Shown: positions 46,276 through 55,884, numbered from the stretch's first letter. The stretch is 64,000 nt of DNA from an uncultured Oscillospiraceae bacterium (GCA_900539165.1 UQAZ01000001.1:70179-134178); one strand, 5' to 3'. The notes: generated by a model not told the origin, from the sequence alone. Translations and numbers: made by a program.

Positions 46276-49200
46276 ATGGCAGAAAAGTACATTTGGGAGG
46301 ACCCTAAAAAGGTTCATATCAATAAAGAAAAGGGACATACAATTATGATGCCCTTTGACAGCGTTGAGGACGCTCTTTCAGGAGATGAATCTAAGTATAA
46401 GCAAAGTCTTAACGGACAGTGGCAGTTCTATTGGCAGAGAGGTCTTGCACCGCTGCCGGAGGGCTACGAAAAGGCTGATTTTGACGATTCGTCTTGGGGC
46501 GATATAACCGTTCCCGGCGTATGGCAAACTCAGGGATACAGTGTTCCTTATTATTATGCAAGTACATTCCCGAGAGCATTCAGCCGTTCAAGAATGAAAA
46601 TTCCTTGCATTGACCATACTATGCAGGAAATCGGTATCTATCGTCGTAAATTCACAGTTGATAAGGATTGGGACGGCAGAGATATTTTCCTTCATTTCGG
46701 CGCTTGTAAGGCTGCACTTGAGGTTTGGGTAAACGGTGAATATGTAGGTTATTCTACCTGTTCTATGACTCCTCACGAGTTTAATGTTACGAAGTATCTC
46801 AAGGATGGAGAAAATACAGTTTGCGCTAAGGTGTATCGTTATGCCGCTTCTACATATATCGAGGATCAGGATATGTGGTGGCTTTGCGGTATTTACCGTG
46901 AGGTGTATATTTTTGCCGAGCCTAAGCAGAGACTCTTTGACTTCTATGCAAAGACTGATTTGGATGAAGAATATAAGGACGCTGTTCTTAATATTGACTT
47001 CCATATTAATAATACTTCATCACAGGAAAAGGAACTTCAGGTAAGCTCATATCTTATCAGCGATACCGATAAGGAAATTCCTCTTGATGATGCTAAAATC
47101 ACCCTTCCCGCAAATTGCAACGGTGAGGTGAGCATTTCTAACGAGATTAAAAATCCTAAAAAGTGGTCGGCAGAACAACCTAATCTTTATAAGCTTGTTA
47201 TGCTTCTCAAGGACGAAAACGGCGATGTTATCTGCGTTAAGACATTCGACATCGGATTTAAGAAGGTAGAAATCATCGGTGAAAAAATTCTCTTTAACGG
47301 TGTTCCTATGCTTGTTCGTGGTGTAAACCGTCACGATTTTGATATGGATAACGGCTGGGCAGTACCGAAAGAAATGTATACTAAGGACTTAGACCTTATG
47401 AAGATGGGTAATGTAAACGCAATTCGTACCTCGCATTATCCTGATGACCCTTATTTCTACGACCTTTGTAATCAGTACGGCTTCTATGTAATGGACGAGT
47501 GCGATTTGGAATCTCACGGCGTTCGTCGTAAGGGCGTTCCCGGTTCAAATCCGCTTTGGACAGACCTTGCTGTTGATAAGATGGAAAGAATGGTTCTGCG
47601 TGACAGAAACTATCCTTGTATCTTTATGTGGTCTCTCGGTAACGAGGCAGGCGACGGCGATAACTTTATGAATATGAAGCAGGCTGCTCTCGCTCTTGAC
47701 GATACTCGTCAGTTCCACTATGAAGGTGACTTTGATTTAACTAAGAGTGATGTTATTTCCCGTATGTATCCTACCGAGGATGTTATGAAAAAGCTCGGAA
47801 ATAAAGAGCCTATCACAATTTCACTCTATGATAATATTGCTAATCAGCTCGCTGCCGATTCTAAGCCTATTTCTGCCGAGATGTATAATAAGCCTGTACT
47901 TCTTTGCGAATATGCTCACAGTATGGAAAATTCCCTGGGAAATTTCCAAGAGTATATGGATGACTTTGAGAAGTACGATAATATGGCAGGCGGCTTCATT
48001 TGGGACTGGGTTGACCAAACTCTCCATGTAAAGGACGAAAACGGTAAGGATAATTATCTTTACGGTACTGACTTTGAAAAGGATGAGCCAAGACATTGGT
48101 ACAGCGGAATTAACACTACCGCTATGACCGGTTCTAATACATATTTCTGTGCTAACGGTGTTATCTCTGCTCTTCGTGAGCCGCACCCTCAGTATACAGA
48201 AATGCGCTATGTTTACAGACCTATCGTTACCACAGCGTTTGATTTGGCTAAGGGTAGATTTAATGTTCGTTCTCGCTTTGCTTTTACTGATGTTTCTTCA
48301 TTTAAGTGTAAGTGGGTAATTAAAGCAGAGGGCGAGGAAATTCAAAGCGGCGAAATGGAAAAATTTGCCGTTTCACCTCTTCAGGAACAGTTTATTGATA
48401 TTCCTTACGACTATTCTAAGCTTCCTCAGGATAAGGAATGCGTATTGACTATATCGTTCCATTCTAAGAAAAAGAGCCTCGGTATTAAAAATAATGCCGA
48501 AATCGCATACGACCAGTTTATCCTTAATCCAATGCAAAAGCCTGCTATGGCTAAGCAAACGGTTAAAACCGATGTTGACCAAAAGAATAATACTGTTCAG
48601 ATTACAGGTGAGGCTTACGGCGTAAGAATTGTTGACGGAGCAGTTGTTTCATATGTTGTTGACGGCAAAGAGCTTTTGACAGCACCTATGGCACCAAACT
48701 ACTTTAGAGCGCTTACAGATAACGATATTGACTTCCTTAACTTCACAGCACCGTTTATCTTTGCTCATCCATATTATAAGTGGAAGCGTGCAACTAAGGC
48801 TGTTAAGGCTGTTAAAACAACCGTTGAAAATAATGACGGTACAGTTAAGGTAAGGATTGCACTTAGCGTACCTTATATGAAGGATGCGTTCGTTTCGTAT
48901 ACCGTTTATTCCGACGGTAAGCTTGCCGTGTTCCACAGTGCTGTACCAAAGGCCGCATTGCTTCGCTTTGGCTATGAGTGGAATGTTGACAGAAGCCTTA
49001 CACAGATTTCTTGGTACGGCAGAGGTGACGCACCGTCATATCCTGACCGTAAGTCGGGTTATAAGATTGATAATTATTCAATGCCTATTGATAAGTTTGA
49101 ATATACATATATGAGGCCTCAGGAGTCGTCAACCAGAGCAGATGTCAGATACTTCACTCTTACAGATAAGAAGGGTAAGGGTATTAAGGTTACTGCATAT

Positions 49201-49431
49201 TATGAGCAACCGTTTATGTTCTCTGCACTTGAGTACACTCCGCTTATGCTCGATAAATTCCAGCATGTAAATGAGGTTAAACGTGATAATGATATTACGG
49301 TAACTGTTGACTCGTCTCAGTACGGTGTGGGCGGTGACCTTCCGGGTCAGGCTTGCGTAAGAGACAAGTATCAGGTTAAGGCAGGACAAAAGCAAATGCT
49401 TTCGTTCCTTGTTGAACCATACGAAAAGTAA
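46276..49431 (+). CDS. lacZ: Beta-galactosidase, glycoside hydrolase family 2 (LacZ-like)
   Basis: A 1,051-residue, five-domain GH2 enzyme of standard length without a signal peptide, so cytoplasmic. The jelly-roll sugar-binding domain is ~40-220 (WWLCGIYREVY), and the Ig-like domain is ~225-335. The TIM barrel starts at GVNRHDF. The acid/base Glu is in SLGNEAGDG (near 459) and the nucleophile in LLCEYAHSMENSLG (near 541). A small beta-domain is C-terminal. GGGG lies before the ATG. It is coupled to the OYE gene and lies near a GPH symporter, consistent with uptake and intracellular cleavage of beta-galactosides. The natural substrate could be lactose, a host glycan fragment or a plant glycoside. 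Confidence 0.92.
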   Translation: MAEKYIWEDPKKVHINKEKGHTIMMPFDSVEDALSGDESKYKQSLNGQWQFYWQRGLAPLPEGYEKADFDDSSWGDITVPGVWQTQGYSVPYYYASTFPRAFSRSRMKIPCIDHTMQEIGIYRRKFTVDKDWDGRDIFLHFGACKAALEVWVNGEYVGYSTCSMTPHEFNVTKYLKDGENTVCAKVYRYAASTYIEDQDMWWLCGIYREVYIFAEPKQRLFDFYAKTDLDEEYKDAVLNIDFHINNTSSQEKELQVSSYLISDTDKEIPLDDAKITLPANCNGEVSISNEIKNPKKWSAEQPNLYKLVMLLKDENGDVICVKTFDIGFKKVEIIGEKILFNGVPMLVRGVNRHDFDMDNGWAVPKEMYTKDLDLMKMGNVNAIRTSHYPDDPYFYDLCNQYGFYVMDECDLESHGVRRKGVPGSNPLWTDLAVDKMERMVLRDRNYPCIFMWSLGNEAGDGDNFMNMKQAALALDDTRQFHYEGDFDLTKSDVISRMYPTEDVMKKLGNKEPITISLYDNIANQLAADSKPISAEMYNKPVLLCEYAHSMENSLGNFQEYMDDFEKYDNMAGGFIWDWVDQTLHVKDENGKDNYLYGTDFEKDEPRHWYSGINTTAMTGSNTYFCANGVISALREPHPQYTEMRYVYRPIVTTAFDLAKGRFNVRSRFAFTDVSSFKCKWVIKAEGEEIQSGEMEKFAVSPLQEQFIDIPYDYSKLPQDKECVLTISFHSKKKSLGIKNNAEIAYDQFILNPMQKPAMAKQTVKTDVDQKNNTVQITGEAYGVRIVDGAVVSYVVDGKELLTAPMAPNYFRALTDNDIDFLNFTAPFIFAHPYYKWKRATKAVKAVKTTVENNDGTVKVRIALSVPYMKDAFVSYTVYSDGKLAVFHSAVPKAALLRFGYEWNVDRSLTQISWYGRGDAPSYPDRKSGYKIDNYSMPIDKFEYTYMRPQESSTRADVRYFTLTDKKGKGIKVTAYYEQPFMFSALEYTPLMLDKFQHVNEVKRDNDITVTVDSSQYGVGGDLPGQACVRDKYQVKAGQKQMLSFLVEPYEK

Positions 49432-49465
49432 TTCTGAATGTATATGTTATTTAATCGGTAGACAG

Positions 49466-51529
49466 ATGAAAAGAGTTTTTGCATATATCGGTTTTTCTGC
49501 GGCAATGACTCAGCTTGTGCTTTGCCTTGTACCGATGATATATAGCGAATATATTAGAATAGCGGCATTTGGGCTTGCAACGATTTTTGTTGCAAGCCTT
49601 TTCTTGCCTGTGTTCAGACGAGCTGAGGTCGTTCCTCTTTGCAGCGGCGTCGCTCTTTTTACTTGTCTTTTGTTTTTGTTTAACCTAAATACTGCTGTTC
49701 TGCCTGTAACGGACTTGGATTCATTTACTGCCGATTGTGTATTTTATGTTACAGATAATCCCCATGTTACCGGTTCGGCTGTAACTTATGACGCTTATGT
49801 CAAATGTGTTAATTTGCCGTCTGCGGTACAAAATTTCAAGACAGTTGTTCTCACCGATGAAATGACAGAGCTTGAGCCTTTTCGTGAATATGTCGGCTCA
49901 CTTGATTTTTATACAAAATATAGCAATGCAATGTCATCGTTCGGTCAGTTTTCAAATAGGGTATATATTAATTCCCGATTGAATTATGTTCTTTCGGCAG
50001 GCGATATGGTTGATTCTCCTATGCGTTTTGTTCTTGCTGTAAGAAATGATGTGGTTGACACAATGCGCCGATACCTTGGCGATGATTATGCAGGCTTGTC
50101 TGTTGCTCTTACAACGGGCAGTAAGGCGTATTTGAATTCGTCCGTCAGGTCTGCCTTTACTAATCTCGGCATTTCGCATTTGACGGCAGTTTCAGGCTTG
50201 CATTTGTCTGTTATTACGGGTACGTTTATCTTTGTGCTTAGAGCTTTGAAGGTCGATAAAAGACTTGCTGCCACATTGGGTATACTGCTTACTTTGTTTT
50301 ATATTGCTTTTGCGAATTTTTCTGGCTCGGTTGTCCGTGCGGGAATTATGCTTGTTGTGCTTTTCTCTGCCGACTTCTTTAATATGAGAAGCGACAGCCT
50401 TAATTCGCTCGGCTTAGCAGTCGCCGTTATGTGCCTTAATCCGTATGCCGTTACCGATATAGGTTCGGTTTTGAGCGTGCTTTGTATAATTGCCGTTGTC
50501 GTTGTAATGCCTGCCGTTTCGGCTAAGATGACCGTTAGATGTGTGGATCCGCTTAATAAAACCCAGTCAGAGCGTGCTAAGGAGAGATTAATGAAGCTCC
50601 TCTCGGGCTTTTATACCTCTGTTATAATTGCGGCGGTGACTATGCCCGTTTGTTATGCGTTTTTCGGCTTTGTGTCTGTTTTCTCGGCTGTTGCTAATAT
50701 AGTTGCCATACCGTTGGGCAGTCTTTGCGTTGTGTTTTCGCTTTTGTTGTACTTGGTGTCGCTGCTTCATATTCCTTTTGTGACCCTTGCCGTTGCTTCG
50801 CTTACATATATTCTTGACGGAGCGTTGATTAAATGCGTTACATTTTTTAACTCTTTGGGTAATCACAGCTTTGCTCTTGATTATAGATACGGCTTTGTTT
50901 TTGCGTGTATTTTTATTCTCATTTGCGTTGCTGTTTTGATGGATAAAAAGCAAGCTTATAAGGTCTGTGCAGTCCTTTGCTGTGCGATTTTTGTCGTTTC
51001 TTCTGTCACCTTTGAAGCAGTTGAGAGCAGTAATTCTTCTGTCTATCTTACCGGAAACGGTGCAGGGGTTGTAAGATGTGAAAATAAAAATGTCGTTTTT
51101 GGCGTAAGCAATGCCCGTGAGTATTTAAGCGTTGCAGATTATTTGCAGAGCAATTCTTTGAGCGTTGATGTTCTTGTGTCGGATAATGATTACTTTTCTT
51201 CGCTTATTTGTGATAGGTTTGAGGTGTCAGCCTTGATTTGTGACGAATTTAATGATACAATACTTAATAATTCAAATAAGGATTATTTGATTGTAAACGA
51301 TACCGCCGATATGGTTATAGGTAATAACAGTCGCCTTTGTTTTAATAAAGGCAGAGTGTTGTTCGACTTAAACGGCTTTACCGTCGGCAATGATGATTCG
51401 GCAGATGCTTTTGTCAGCCACTCAGAAATCATAGATTCAAATGGAATTATATTGCTCAAAAACGGTGATGCTCTATATACCATAAATGATAAAAACACAT
51501 TTAGTATCAGGAGATTTGATAATGGCTAA
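49466..51529 (+). CDS. comEC: ComEC/Rec2-type DNA-uptake channel protein with degenerate C-terminal domain
   Basis: About 687 residues from ATG 49466; longer in-frame starts overlap lacZ. The N-terminal part has two or three membrane helices and a DUF4131-like region. The 'competence' core is clear (GLSVALTTGSKAYLN, LGISHLTAVSGLHLSVITG, near 190-230), followed by many helices to about residue 515. The C-terminal ~180 residues occupy the place of the usual metallo-beta-lactamase domain but lack HxHxDH, reading instead YLTGNGAGVVRCENKN and DVLVSDNDYFSS. No late com operon is present here. The last eight bases overlap holA, giving translational coupling. Confidence 0.88.
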   Translation: MKRVFAYIGFSAAMTQLVLCLVPMIYSEYIRIAAFGLATIFVASLFLPVFRRAEVVPLCSGVALFTCLLFLFNLNTAVLPVTDLDSFTADCVFYVTDNPHVTGSAVTYDAYVKCVNLPSAVQNFKTVVLTDEMTELEPFREYVGSLDFYTKYSNAMSSFGQFSNRVYINSRLNYVLSAGDMVDSPMRFVLAVRNDVVDTMRRYLGDDYAGLSVALTTGSKAYLNSSVRSAFTNLGISHLTAVSGLHLSVITGTFIFVLRALKVDKRLAATLGILLTLFYIAFANFSGSVVRAGIMLVVLFSADFFNMRSDSLNSLGLAVAVMCLNPYAVTDIGSVLSVLCIIAVVVVMPAVSAKMTVRCVDPLNKTQSERAKERLMKLLSGFYTSVIIAAVTMPVCYAFFGFVSVFSAVANIVAIPLGSLCVVFSLLLYLVSLLHIPFVTLAVASLTYILDGALIKCVTFFNSLGNHSFALDYRYGFVFACIFILICVAVLMDKKQAYKVCAVLCCAIFVVSSVTFEAVESSNSSVYLTGNGAGVVRCENKNVVFGVSNAREYLSVADYLQSNSLSVDVLVSDNDYFSSLICDRFEVSALICDEFNDTILNNSNKDYLIVNDTADMVIGNNSRLCFNKGRVLFDLNGFTVGNDDSADAFVSHSEIIDSNGIILLKNGDALYTINDKNTFSIRRFDNG

Positions 51530-52559
51530 AATCGGAGAAACCGAATTAAAAAACAGAATAAAAAACGGTGACTTTTCTCCGATTTATATAATTTACGGTG
51601 AGGAGAGCTACCTCAAAGAGCATTATGTCGCTAAGCTTAAATCTAAGATAGTAGACCCGGCATTTGCCGATTTTAATTTTCATCAGTATGAAAACGGCAA
51701 AACTTCGCTTTCCGATATACTCAATGATGCAGATATGATGCCGATGATGAGCGAATATTCCTTTTTGCTCGTCCACGATTATCCGCTTAATAAGTCCAAG
51801 GAGGATATTGAACTTCTTAAAAAATACACTCAGGACGCTAACGAAAATGCCGTCATTGTGTTTTGGTTTGACAATGTTGAGGTCGATACCAAAAAGGACA
51901 GTAAGTGGAAAAGCATTGAGTCCGCCGTCGATAAAATCGGTGTTTGTATAGAATTTGAAAAGCGTACCGAGCGTGATTTGGCTCGCCTTGCAGTCGCTAA
52001 GGCTAAAAAGGCAGGCTGTGTTCTTGCGTCCAATAATGCACTTTATCTTGTGTCTGTTGTCGGGAATGATATTAAAACCGTTTTTAACGAGCTTGATAAA
52101 CTCTGCTGTTATGTCAACGACGGAGAAATAACACGGGAAATTATTGATTTGCTTGCCGTTAAATGCTTGCAGGCAAGAGTTTTTGACCTGTCTAAGTTTA
52201 TACTTGCAGGTAACTCGGACGGCGCATACGAGGTGCTTAGGGCTATGTTTGCCCAAAAAGAAAACCCGATTGCCGTTTTGTCGGTTATCTCATCGTGTTA
52301 TATTGATATGTATAGGGTTAAGTGCGCTCTCGCCTCGGGTGAGGGCGAAGCGTCGTTGTCTAAATATTTTAATTACGGCAACAGAAAATGGCTTATTACA
52401 AATGCTGTCAGAGACAGTAAAAAGCTGTCTTTAGAGAATTTGCGTGATGCGATTGATGTCCTTAGCAGTACCGACGAAATGCTAAAATCCACCTCGCTTA
52501 ATCCGAATTTACTTTTAGAAGAAACGGTTACTAAGCTTTTGATGCTGAGGAATGGCTGA
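51522..52559 (+). CDS. holA: DNA polymerase III delta subunit
   Basis: 345 residues from ATG 51522, with AGGAG eight bases upstream. The delta subunit opens the beta clamp as part of the clamp loader. Recognisable parts are PIYIIYGEESYLKEHYV at the start, VIVFWFDNVEVD, IKTVFNELDKLCCYV near 190, and a C-terminal collar (NPIAVLSVISSCYIDMYR). Overlap with comEC matches the comEC-holA order of Firmicutes. The stop overlaps rnmV by one base (TGATG). Confidence 0.92.
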   Translation: MAKIGETELKNRIKNGDFSPIYIIYGEESYLKEHYVAKLKSKIVDPAFADFNFHQYENGKTSLSDILNDADMMPMMSEYSFLLVHDYPLNKSKEDIELLKKYTQDANENAVIVFWFDNVEVDTKKDSKWKSIESAVDKIGVCIEFEKRTERDLARLAVAKAKKAGCVLASNNALYLVSVVGNDIKTVFNELDKLCCYVNDGEITREIIDLLAVKCLQARVFDLSKFILAGNSDGAYEVLRAMFAQKENPIAVLSVISSCYIDMYRVKCALASGEGEASLSKYFNYGNRKWLITNAVRDSKKLSLENLRDAIDVLSSTDEMLKSTSLNPNLLLEETVTKLLMLRNG

Positions 52560-53152
52560 TGAGTGAGAAAATTAAAATCAAAGAGGCTGTAATTGTTGAG
52601 GGAAGATACGATAAAATTAAGCTGTCAAATATAATTGACGCTTTCATTATCGAAACGGACGGCTTTTCGTTGTTTAAGGATAAGAAAAAGCTTGCGTTTA
52701 TTAAAAAACTCGCAGAGCAACGGGGAATAGTGGTGCTAACCGATTCCGACCATGCAGGCTTTATGATTCGTAATCATATCGCAGGCGCTGTTTCTAAGCA
52801 ACAAATTAAAAATGTTTATATTCCCGATGTTTTCGGAAAAGAAAAAAGAAAAAGCGAGCCGTCAAAGGAGGGCAAGCTTGGTGTTGAGGGAATGAGTAAG
52901 CAGGTTTTGCTTGAAGCGTTTGAAAGGGCAGGAGTAACCTCCACTCGATGTGAATGCACAAATCCTGTTACAAACATCGATTTTTATGAACTCGAACTTA
53001 TGGGCGCTCAAAATTCTCGGGTGGCTCGTAAAGCCTTGTGCCAAAGCCTTGATTTGCCCGAATTTCTTTCAACCGCCTCCCTGATTTCCTGTATTAATAA
53101 TATGATGACAAGGGAAGAATTTATAAAAAAAGTAAAAGCTATGAGGATTTGA
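52559..53152 (+). CDS. rnmV: Ribonuclease M5 (Toprim family, 5S rRNA maturation)
   Basis: A 197-residue Toprim nuclease: EAVIVEGRYDKIKL (catalytic Glu near 14), IETDGFSLF, and VVLTDSDHAGFMIRNHI with the D-x-D metal site (near 60). The second half has the RNase M5-type C-terminal domain (GVEGMSKQVLLEAFERAGV). It matures the ends of 5S rRNA. Its last codons are part of a 13-bp terminator stem. Confidence 0.88.
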   Translation: MSEKIKIKEAVIVEGRYDKIKLSNIIDAFIIETDGFSLFKDKKKLAFIKKLAEQRGIVVLTDSDHAGFMIRNHIAGAVSKQQIKNVYIPDVFGKEKRKSEPSKEGKLGVEGMSKQVLLEAFERAGVTSTRCECTNPVTNIDFYELELMGAQNSRVARKALCQSLDLPEFLSTASLISCINNMMTREEFIKKVKAMRI

Positions 53153-53179
53153 AATTGATTTTCGCCTCATAGCTTTTGT
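53134..53179. terminator. Convergent terminator overlapping the end of rnmV
   Basis: AAAAGCTATGAGG (53134-53146) pairs perfectly with CCTCATAGCTTTT (53165-53177). The 5' arm is inside the rnmV coding sequence; the hairpin also lies just past the stop of the minus-strand tmcAL gene. Confidence 0.8.
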
Positions 53180-53180
53180 G

Positions 53181-54242
53181 TTATTTGCTTATTATTTCTA
53201 CTTTTGCTCTTTGCTCCTCACCGCACGGACGGGGATTCTTAAATCCGAGTGAATATATGTCGCAGAATCGTGCCTCTTGCTCAAAAGCTGTTTTAACTGC
53301 TTTGTCCTTTATGCTTGCGTATGTTGTCACAATCGGTAATTTCGCCGTTTGCTTCATTTGTACCAGCGTTTCTCTGCCTTTCTCGTTAAAGGCAAGAATA
53401 TGCAGATATTGAGGCTCTGTGTCCATATCCTCGGTTATTCCCAAATACGCCCTCATAATTATTCTGCGTATCCTCGAATGAGTGTATCGCTTGGTCTTTA
53501 TCATATCGTAAAGCTCGCTTACGCTTTGCGCTTGTTTTACGCACGATACGATTCGGTTTTCCAACCCCTCGGACACATCCTCAATCTTTGCAAAATCCCC
53601 TGCGTTCATCGTTCTGAGCCTGTATAAAATAGCTTTTTCGCAGTTTTCAATACAGCATATTTCGTCATTGCTTAAATGCCGTCTTATCTCGCTTGCCGAG
53701 TATTCTGCGTCATCCGTGTCGTGTCCCTTACCTATTCGCTTTATTGCAACTGCGTCAAGGCTCGTGTATGTCAAATATTCAATAGCAAGTATGTTGTTCG
53801 GTGTTTCAAGAAGCGGTGAATTGATTACCTTTTGCCGTGCGGCAGGGTAGGACAGCCCGCTTTTCAGAGCTTCGGTGATTTCGTCGTCTCGCTCGATTAT
53901 TTCCTCGGAAATTCTTTTTAATTCGTCAATGTTATCATTTTCCGCACCAAAAGCCAAACAGTCGCAAATTCCCGTGTCTTCAAGGATTTTAACCCCTGCT
54001 TTTGCGTAGCCCTGCGCTGATTGCAACGATGAAATTGTAGGTATTTCTATCACCAAATCCGCACCGTTTTCAACGGCTGTTCTCGCTCTTTCGTATTTGT
54101 CGTAAACGGCGAAATCGCCCCTTTGAGTAAAGTTACCACTCATAGCAAGAATCAATCCGTGCGAATCACGCTTGCAGTAATCAAACAGATATTTGTGACC
54201 CTTGTGCATAGGGTTTAATTCGCATATAATACCGAAATTCAT
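53181..54242 (-). CDS. tmcAL: tRNA(Met) cytidine acetate ligase
   Basis: 353 residues, slightly short for the family (about 390-410). Nucleotidyltransferase motifs: the N-terminal GIICELNPMHKGHKYL (the HxGH site), MSGNFTQRGDFAVYDKYERA, and GADLVIEIP near 65. The enzyme activates acetate with ATP and acetylates the wobble C34 of elongator tRNA-Met. It is divergent from ackA, a sensible partner because both handle acetate and ATP. The start ATG at 54242 opens directly on the first beta-strand, as usual for the family. Confidence 0.9.
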   Translation of the reverse strand: MNFGIICELNPMHKGHKYLFDYCKRDSHGLILAMSGNFTQRGDFAVYDKYERARTAVENGADLVIEIPTISSLQSAQGYAKAGVKILEDTGICDCLAFGAENDNIDELKRISEEIIERDDEITEALKSGLSYPAARQKVINSPLLETPNNILAIEYLTYTSLDAVAIKRIGKGHDTDDAEYSASEIRRHLSNDEICCIENCEKAILYRLRTMNAGDFAKIEDVSEGLENRIVSCVKQAQSVSELYDMIKTKRYTHSRIRRIIMRAYLGITEDMDTEPQYLHILAFNEKGRETLVQMKQTAKLPIVTTYASIKDKAVKTAFEQEARFCDIYSLGFKNPRPCGEEQRAKVEIISK

Positions 54243-54264
54243 TATATTTTTTCCTTTTTTACTA

Positions 54265-54293
54265 TTGACATTTTATAATATAAATAATATTAT
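54265..54293 (+). promoter_or_regulatory. Promoter of ackA
   Basis: A perfect TTGACA (54265-54270), 17-base spacer and TATTAT (54288-54293), about 58 bases before the ATG. The surrounding AT repeats allow alternative -10 hexamers. Confidence 0.75.
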
Positions 54294-54351
54294 TATTATG
54301 TACTGTATTATATAGTTATTTTACAGCAAATTCAAGTCTTGGAGAGAAATT

Positions 54352-55575
54352 ATGAAAATTCTTGTAATTAATTGCGGTAGCTCATCTCTTAAATATCAGC
54401 TTATTGATATGGCAAACGAGAAGGTTATGGCAAAGGGCGCTATCGAGCGTATCGGATTAAAAATTAACGGCGGTGAGGAAAATGTCATCGTTAAAACCGA
54501 TGAGGGTAAGTTTACCTTTGATAAAGAACTTATGACTCACACCGACGCATTTAACGAGGTTAAGTATATTCTTACCGAGAGTGAGCATAAGGTTGTAAAC
54601 AGCTTTGACGAAATTGATGCTATCGGACACAGAATCGTGCAGGGCGGTGATATTTACACTAAGTCTGTTATCGTTACTCCCGAGGTTGTTGAGAATGTTA
54701 ATTCTCTTGCTCCGCTTGCTCCGCTTCATAATCCGGCAGAACTTAAAGGATACGAGGCTTGCCTTTCGGTCGTAGGCCCCGATGTTCCTCAGGTATTCGT
54801 ATTCGATACCGCATTTCATTCTACAATGCCTGCTAAGGCATATATGTATGCTCTTCCTTATGAGTATTACGAAAAGTACAGCATCCGTCGTTACGGCTTC
54901 CACGGTACATCTCATAAGTTCGTATCGCAGAGAGCTGCCGATAAGATGGGCAAGGATATTAAAGACCTTAAAATCATCACCTGCCATCTCGGCAACGGCT
55001 CATCAATCGCCGCTGTTATGAACGGTAAGGTTGTTGATACATCAATGGGCTTTACTCCTCTTGACGGCTTTATGATGGGTACTCGTTCCGGTGGTGTTGA
55101 CCCGTCGGCTGTTACCTACATAATGAGAAAAGAGGATATAACCCCTGAAGAAATGGACACAATACTTAATAAGAAATCCGGTGTTGAGGCTATTTCGGGT
55201 GTTTCCTCAGACGACCGTGACATTTGTGCGGCTCAGAGCGAGGGTAACGAGCGTGCTATTCTTGCTCACGAAATGCAGGCTTACGAAATTGCTAAGTTCA
55301 TCGGTTCTTATGTGGCTGCTATGAACGGCGTTGATGCAATCGTGTTTACAGGCGGTATCGGCGAAAACGGTGTATGGCTTCGTTCAAAGATTTGCTCATA
55401 TCTCGGCTATCTCGGTGTTCATATCAATGAGGCACTTAACCAAAAAACTCAAAAGGGTGCAGAGGCAGAGCTTACCGACGAGACCGATGAGGTCAGAGTA
55501 TTCATTCTTGCAACTGATGAGGAATTGATGATTGCTAAGGATACTCAGAGCTTGGTTTTGGCAGCTAACGAATAA
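54352..55575 (+). CDS. ackA: Acetate kinase
   Basis: A 407-residue ASKHA-fold kinase that converts acetyl phosphate and ADP to acetate and ATP, a main energy step in fermenting Clostridia. Motifs: MKILVINCGSSSLKYQL, GHRIVQGG (near 88), FDTAFHSTMP with the catalytic Asp near 150, HLGNGSSIAAV (near 210), and TGGIGENG (near 335). GGAGAG lies six to seven bases before the ATG. No pta gene is adjacent. It is expressed from its own promoter, divergent from tmcAL. Confidence 0.96.
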   Translation: MKILVINCGSSSLKYQLIDMANEKVMAKGAIERIGLKINGGEENVIVKTDEGKFTFDKELMTHTDAFNEVKYILTESEHKVVNSFDEIDAIGHRIVQGGDIYTKSVIVTPEVVENVNSLAPLAPLHNPAELKGYEACLSVVGPDVPQVFVFDTAFHSTMPAKAYMYALPYEYYEKYSIRRYGFHGTSHKFVSQRAADKMGKDIKDLKIITCHLGNGSSIAAVMNGKVVDTSMGFTPLDGFMMGTRSGGVDPSAVTYIMRKEDITPEEMDTILNKKSGVEAISGVSSDDRDICAAQSEGNERAILAHEMQAYEIAKFIGSYVAAMNGVDAIVFTGGIGENGVWLRSKICSYLGYLGVHINEALNQKTQKGAEAELTDETDEVRVFILATDEELMIAKDTQSLVLAANE

Positions 55576-55625
55576 ATTGCTTAATAATTAAGAGATATAC
55601 AGCTTTACGAAAGGAGGAAAATAAA

Positions 55626-55841
55626 ATGCCTGAAATTAAGTACGAAATTACAGAGCATCTCGGTGTTATTTCCGAAACATCCCGTGGATGGACCAGAGAG
55701 GTTAATATGATTTCTTGGAACGGCAGAGAGCCGAAGGTTGATGTTAGAGACTGGTCACCTGACCACACAAAGATGAGCAAGGGTCTTACTTTTACAAAGG
55801 AAGAACTTGTTGAATTGACCAATATCGCATCAAAGCTATAA
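55626..55841 (+). CDS. YdbC/PC4-like single-stranded nucleic-acid-binding protein
   Basis: A 71-residue protein of the YdbC family, a bacterial relative of the transcription cofactor PC4. The pattern is ISETSRGWTREVNMISWNG, then KVDVRDWSPDHTKMSKGLT and a short C-terminal helix. Homologues bind single-stranded DNA as dimers. GGAGG stands 5-6 bases before the ATG. It is followed by a strong hairpin. Confidence 0.88.
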   Translation: MPEIKYEITEHLGVISETSRGWTREVNMISWNGREPKVDVRDWSPDHTKMSKGLTFTKEELVELTNIASKL

Positions 55842-55851
55842 TGCACTTATA

Positions 55852-55884
55852 GGCGGGAGACCTCTCCCGCCTTGATGTTGTTTT
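55852..55884 (+). terminator. GC-rich terminator-like hairpin
   Basis: GGCGGGAG (55852-55859) pairs with CTCCCGCC (55864-55871) around ACCT, followed by TTGATGTTGTTTT. Confidence 0.7.

Noticed and set aside
51546..52256. Minus-strand frame of 236 codons opposite holA
   Set aside because: holA is clearly the real gene; the antisense frame has no recognisable domain or initiation signals.
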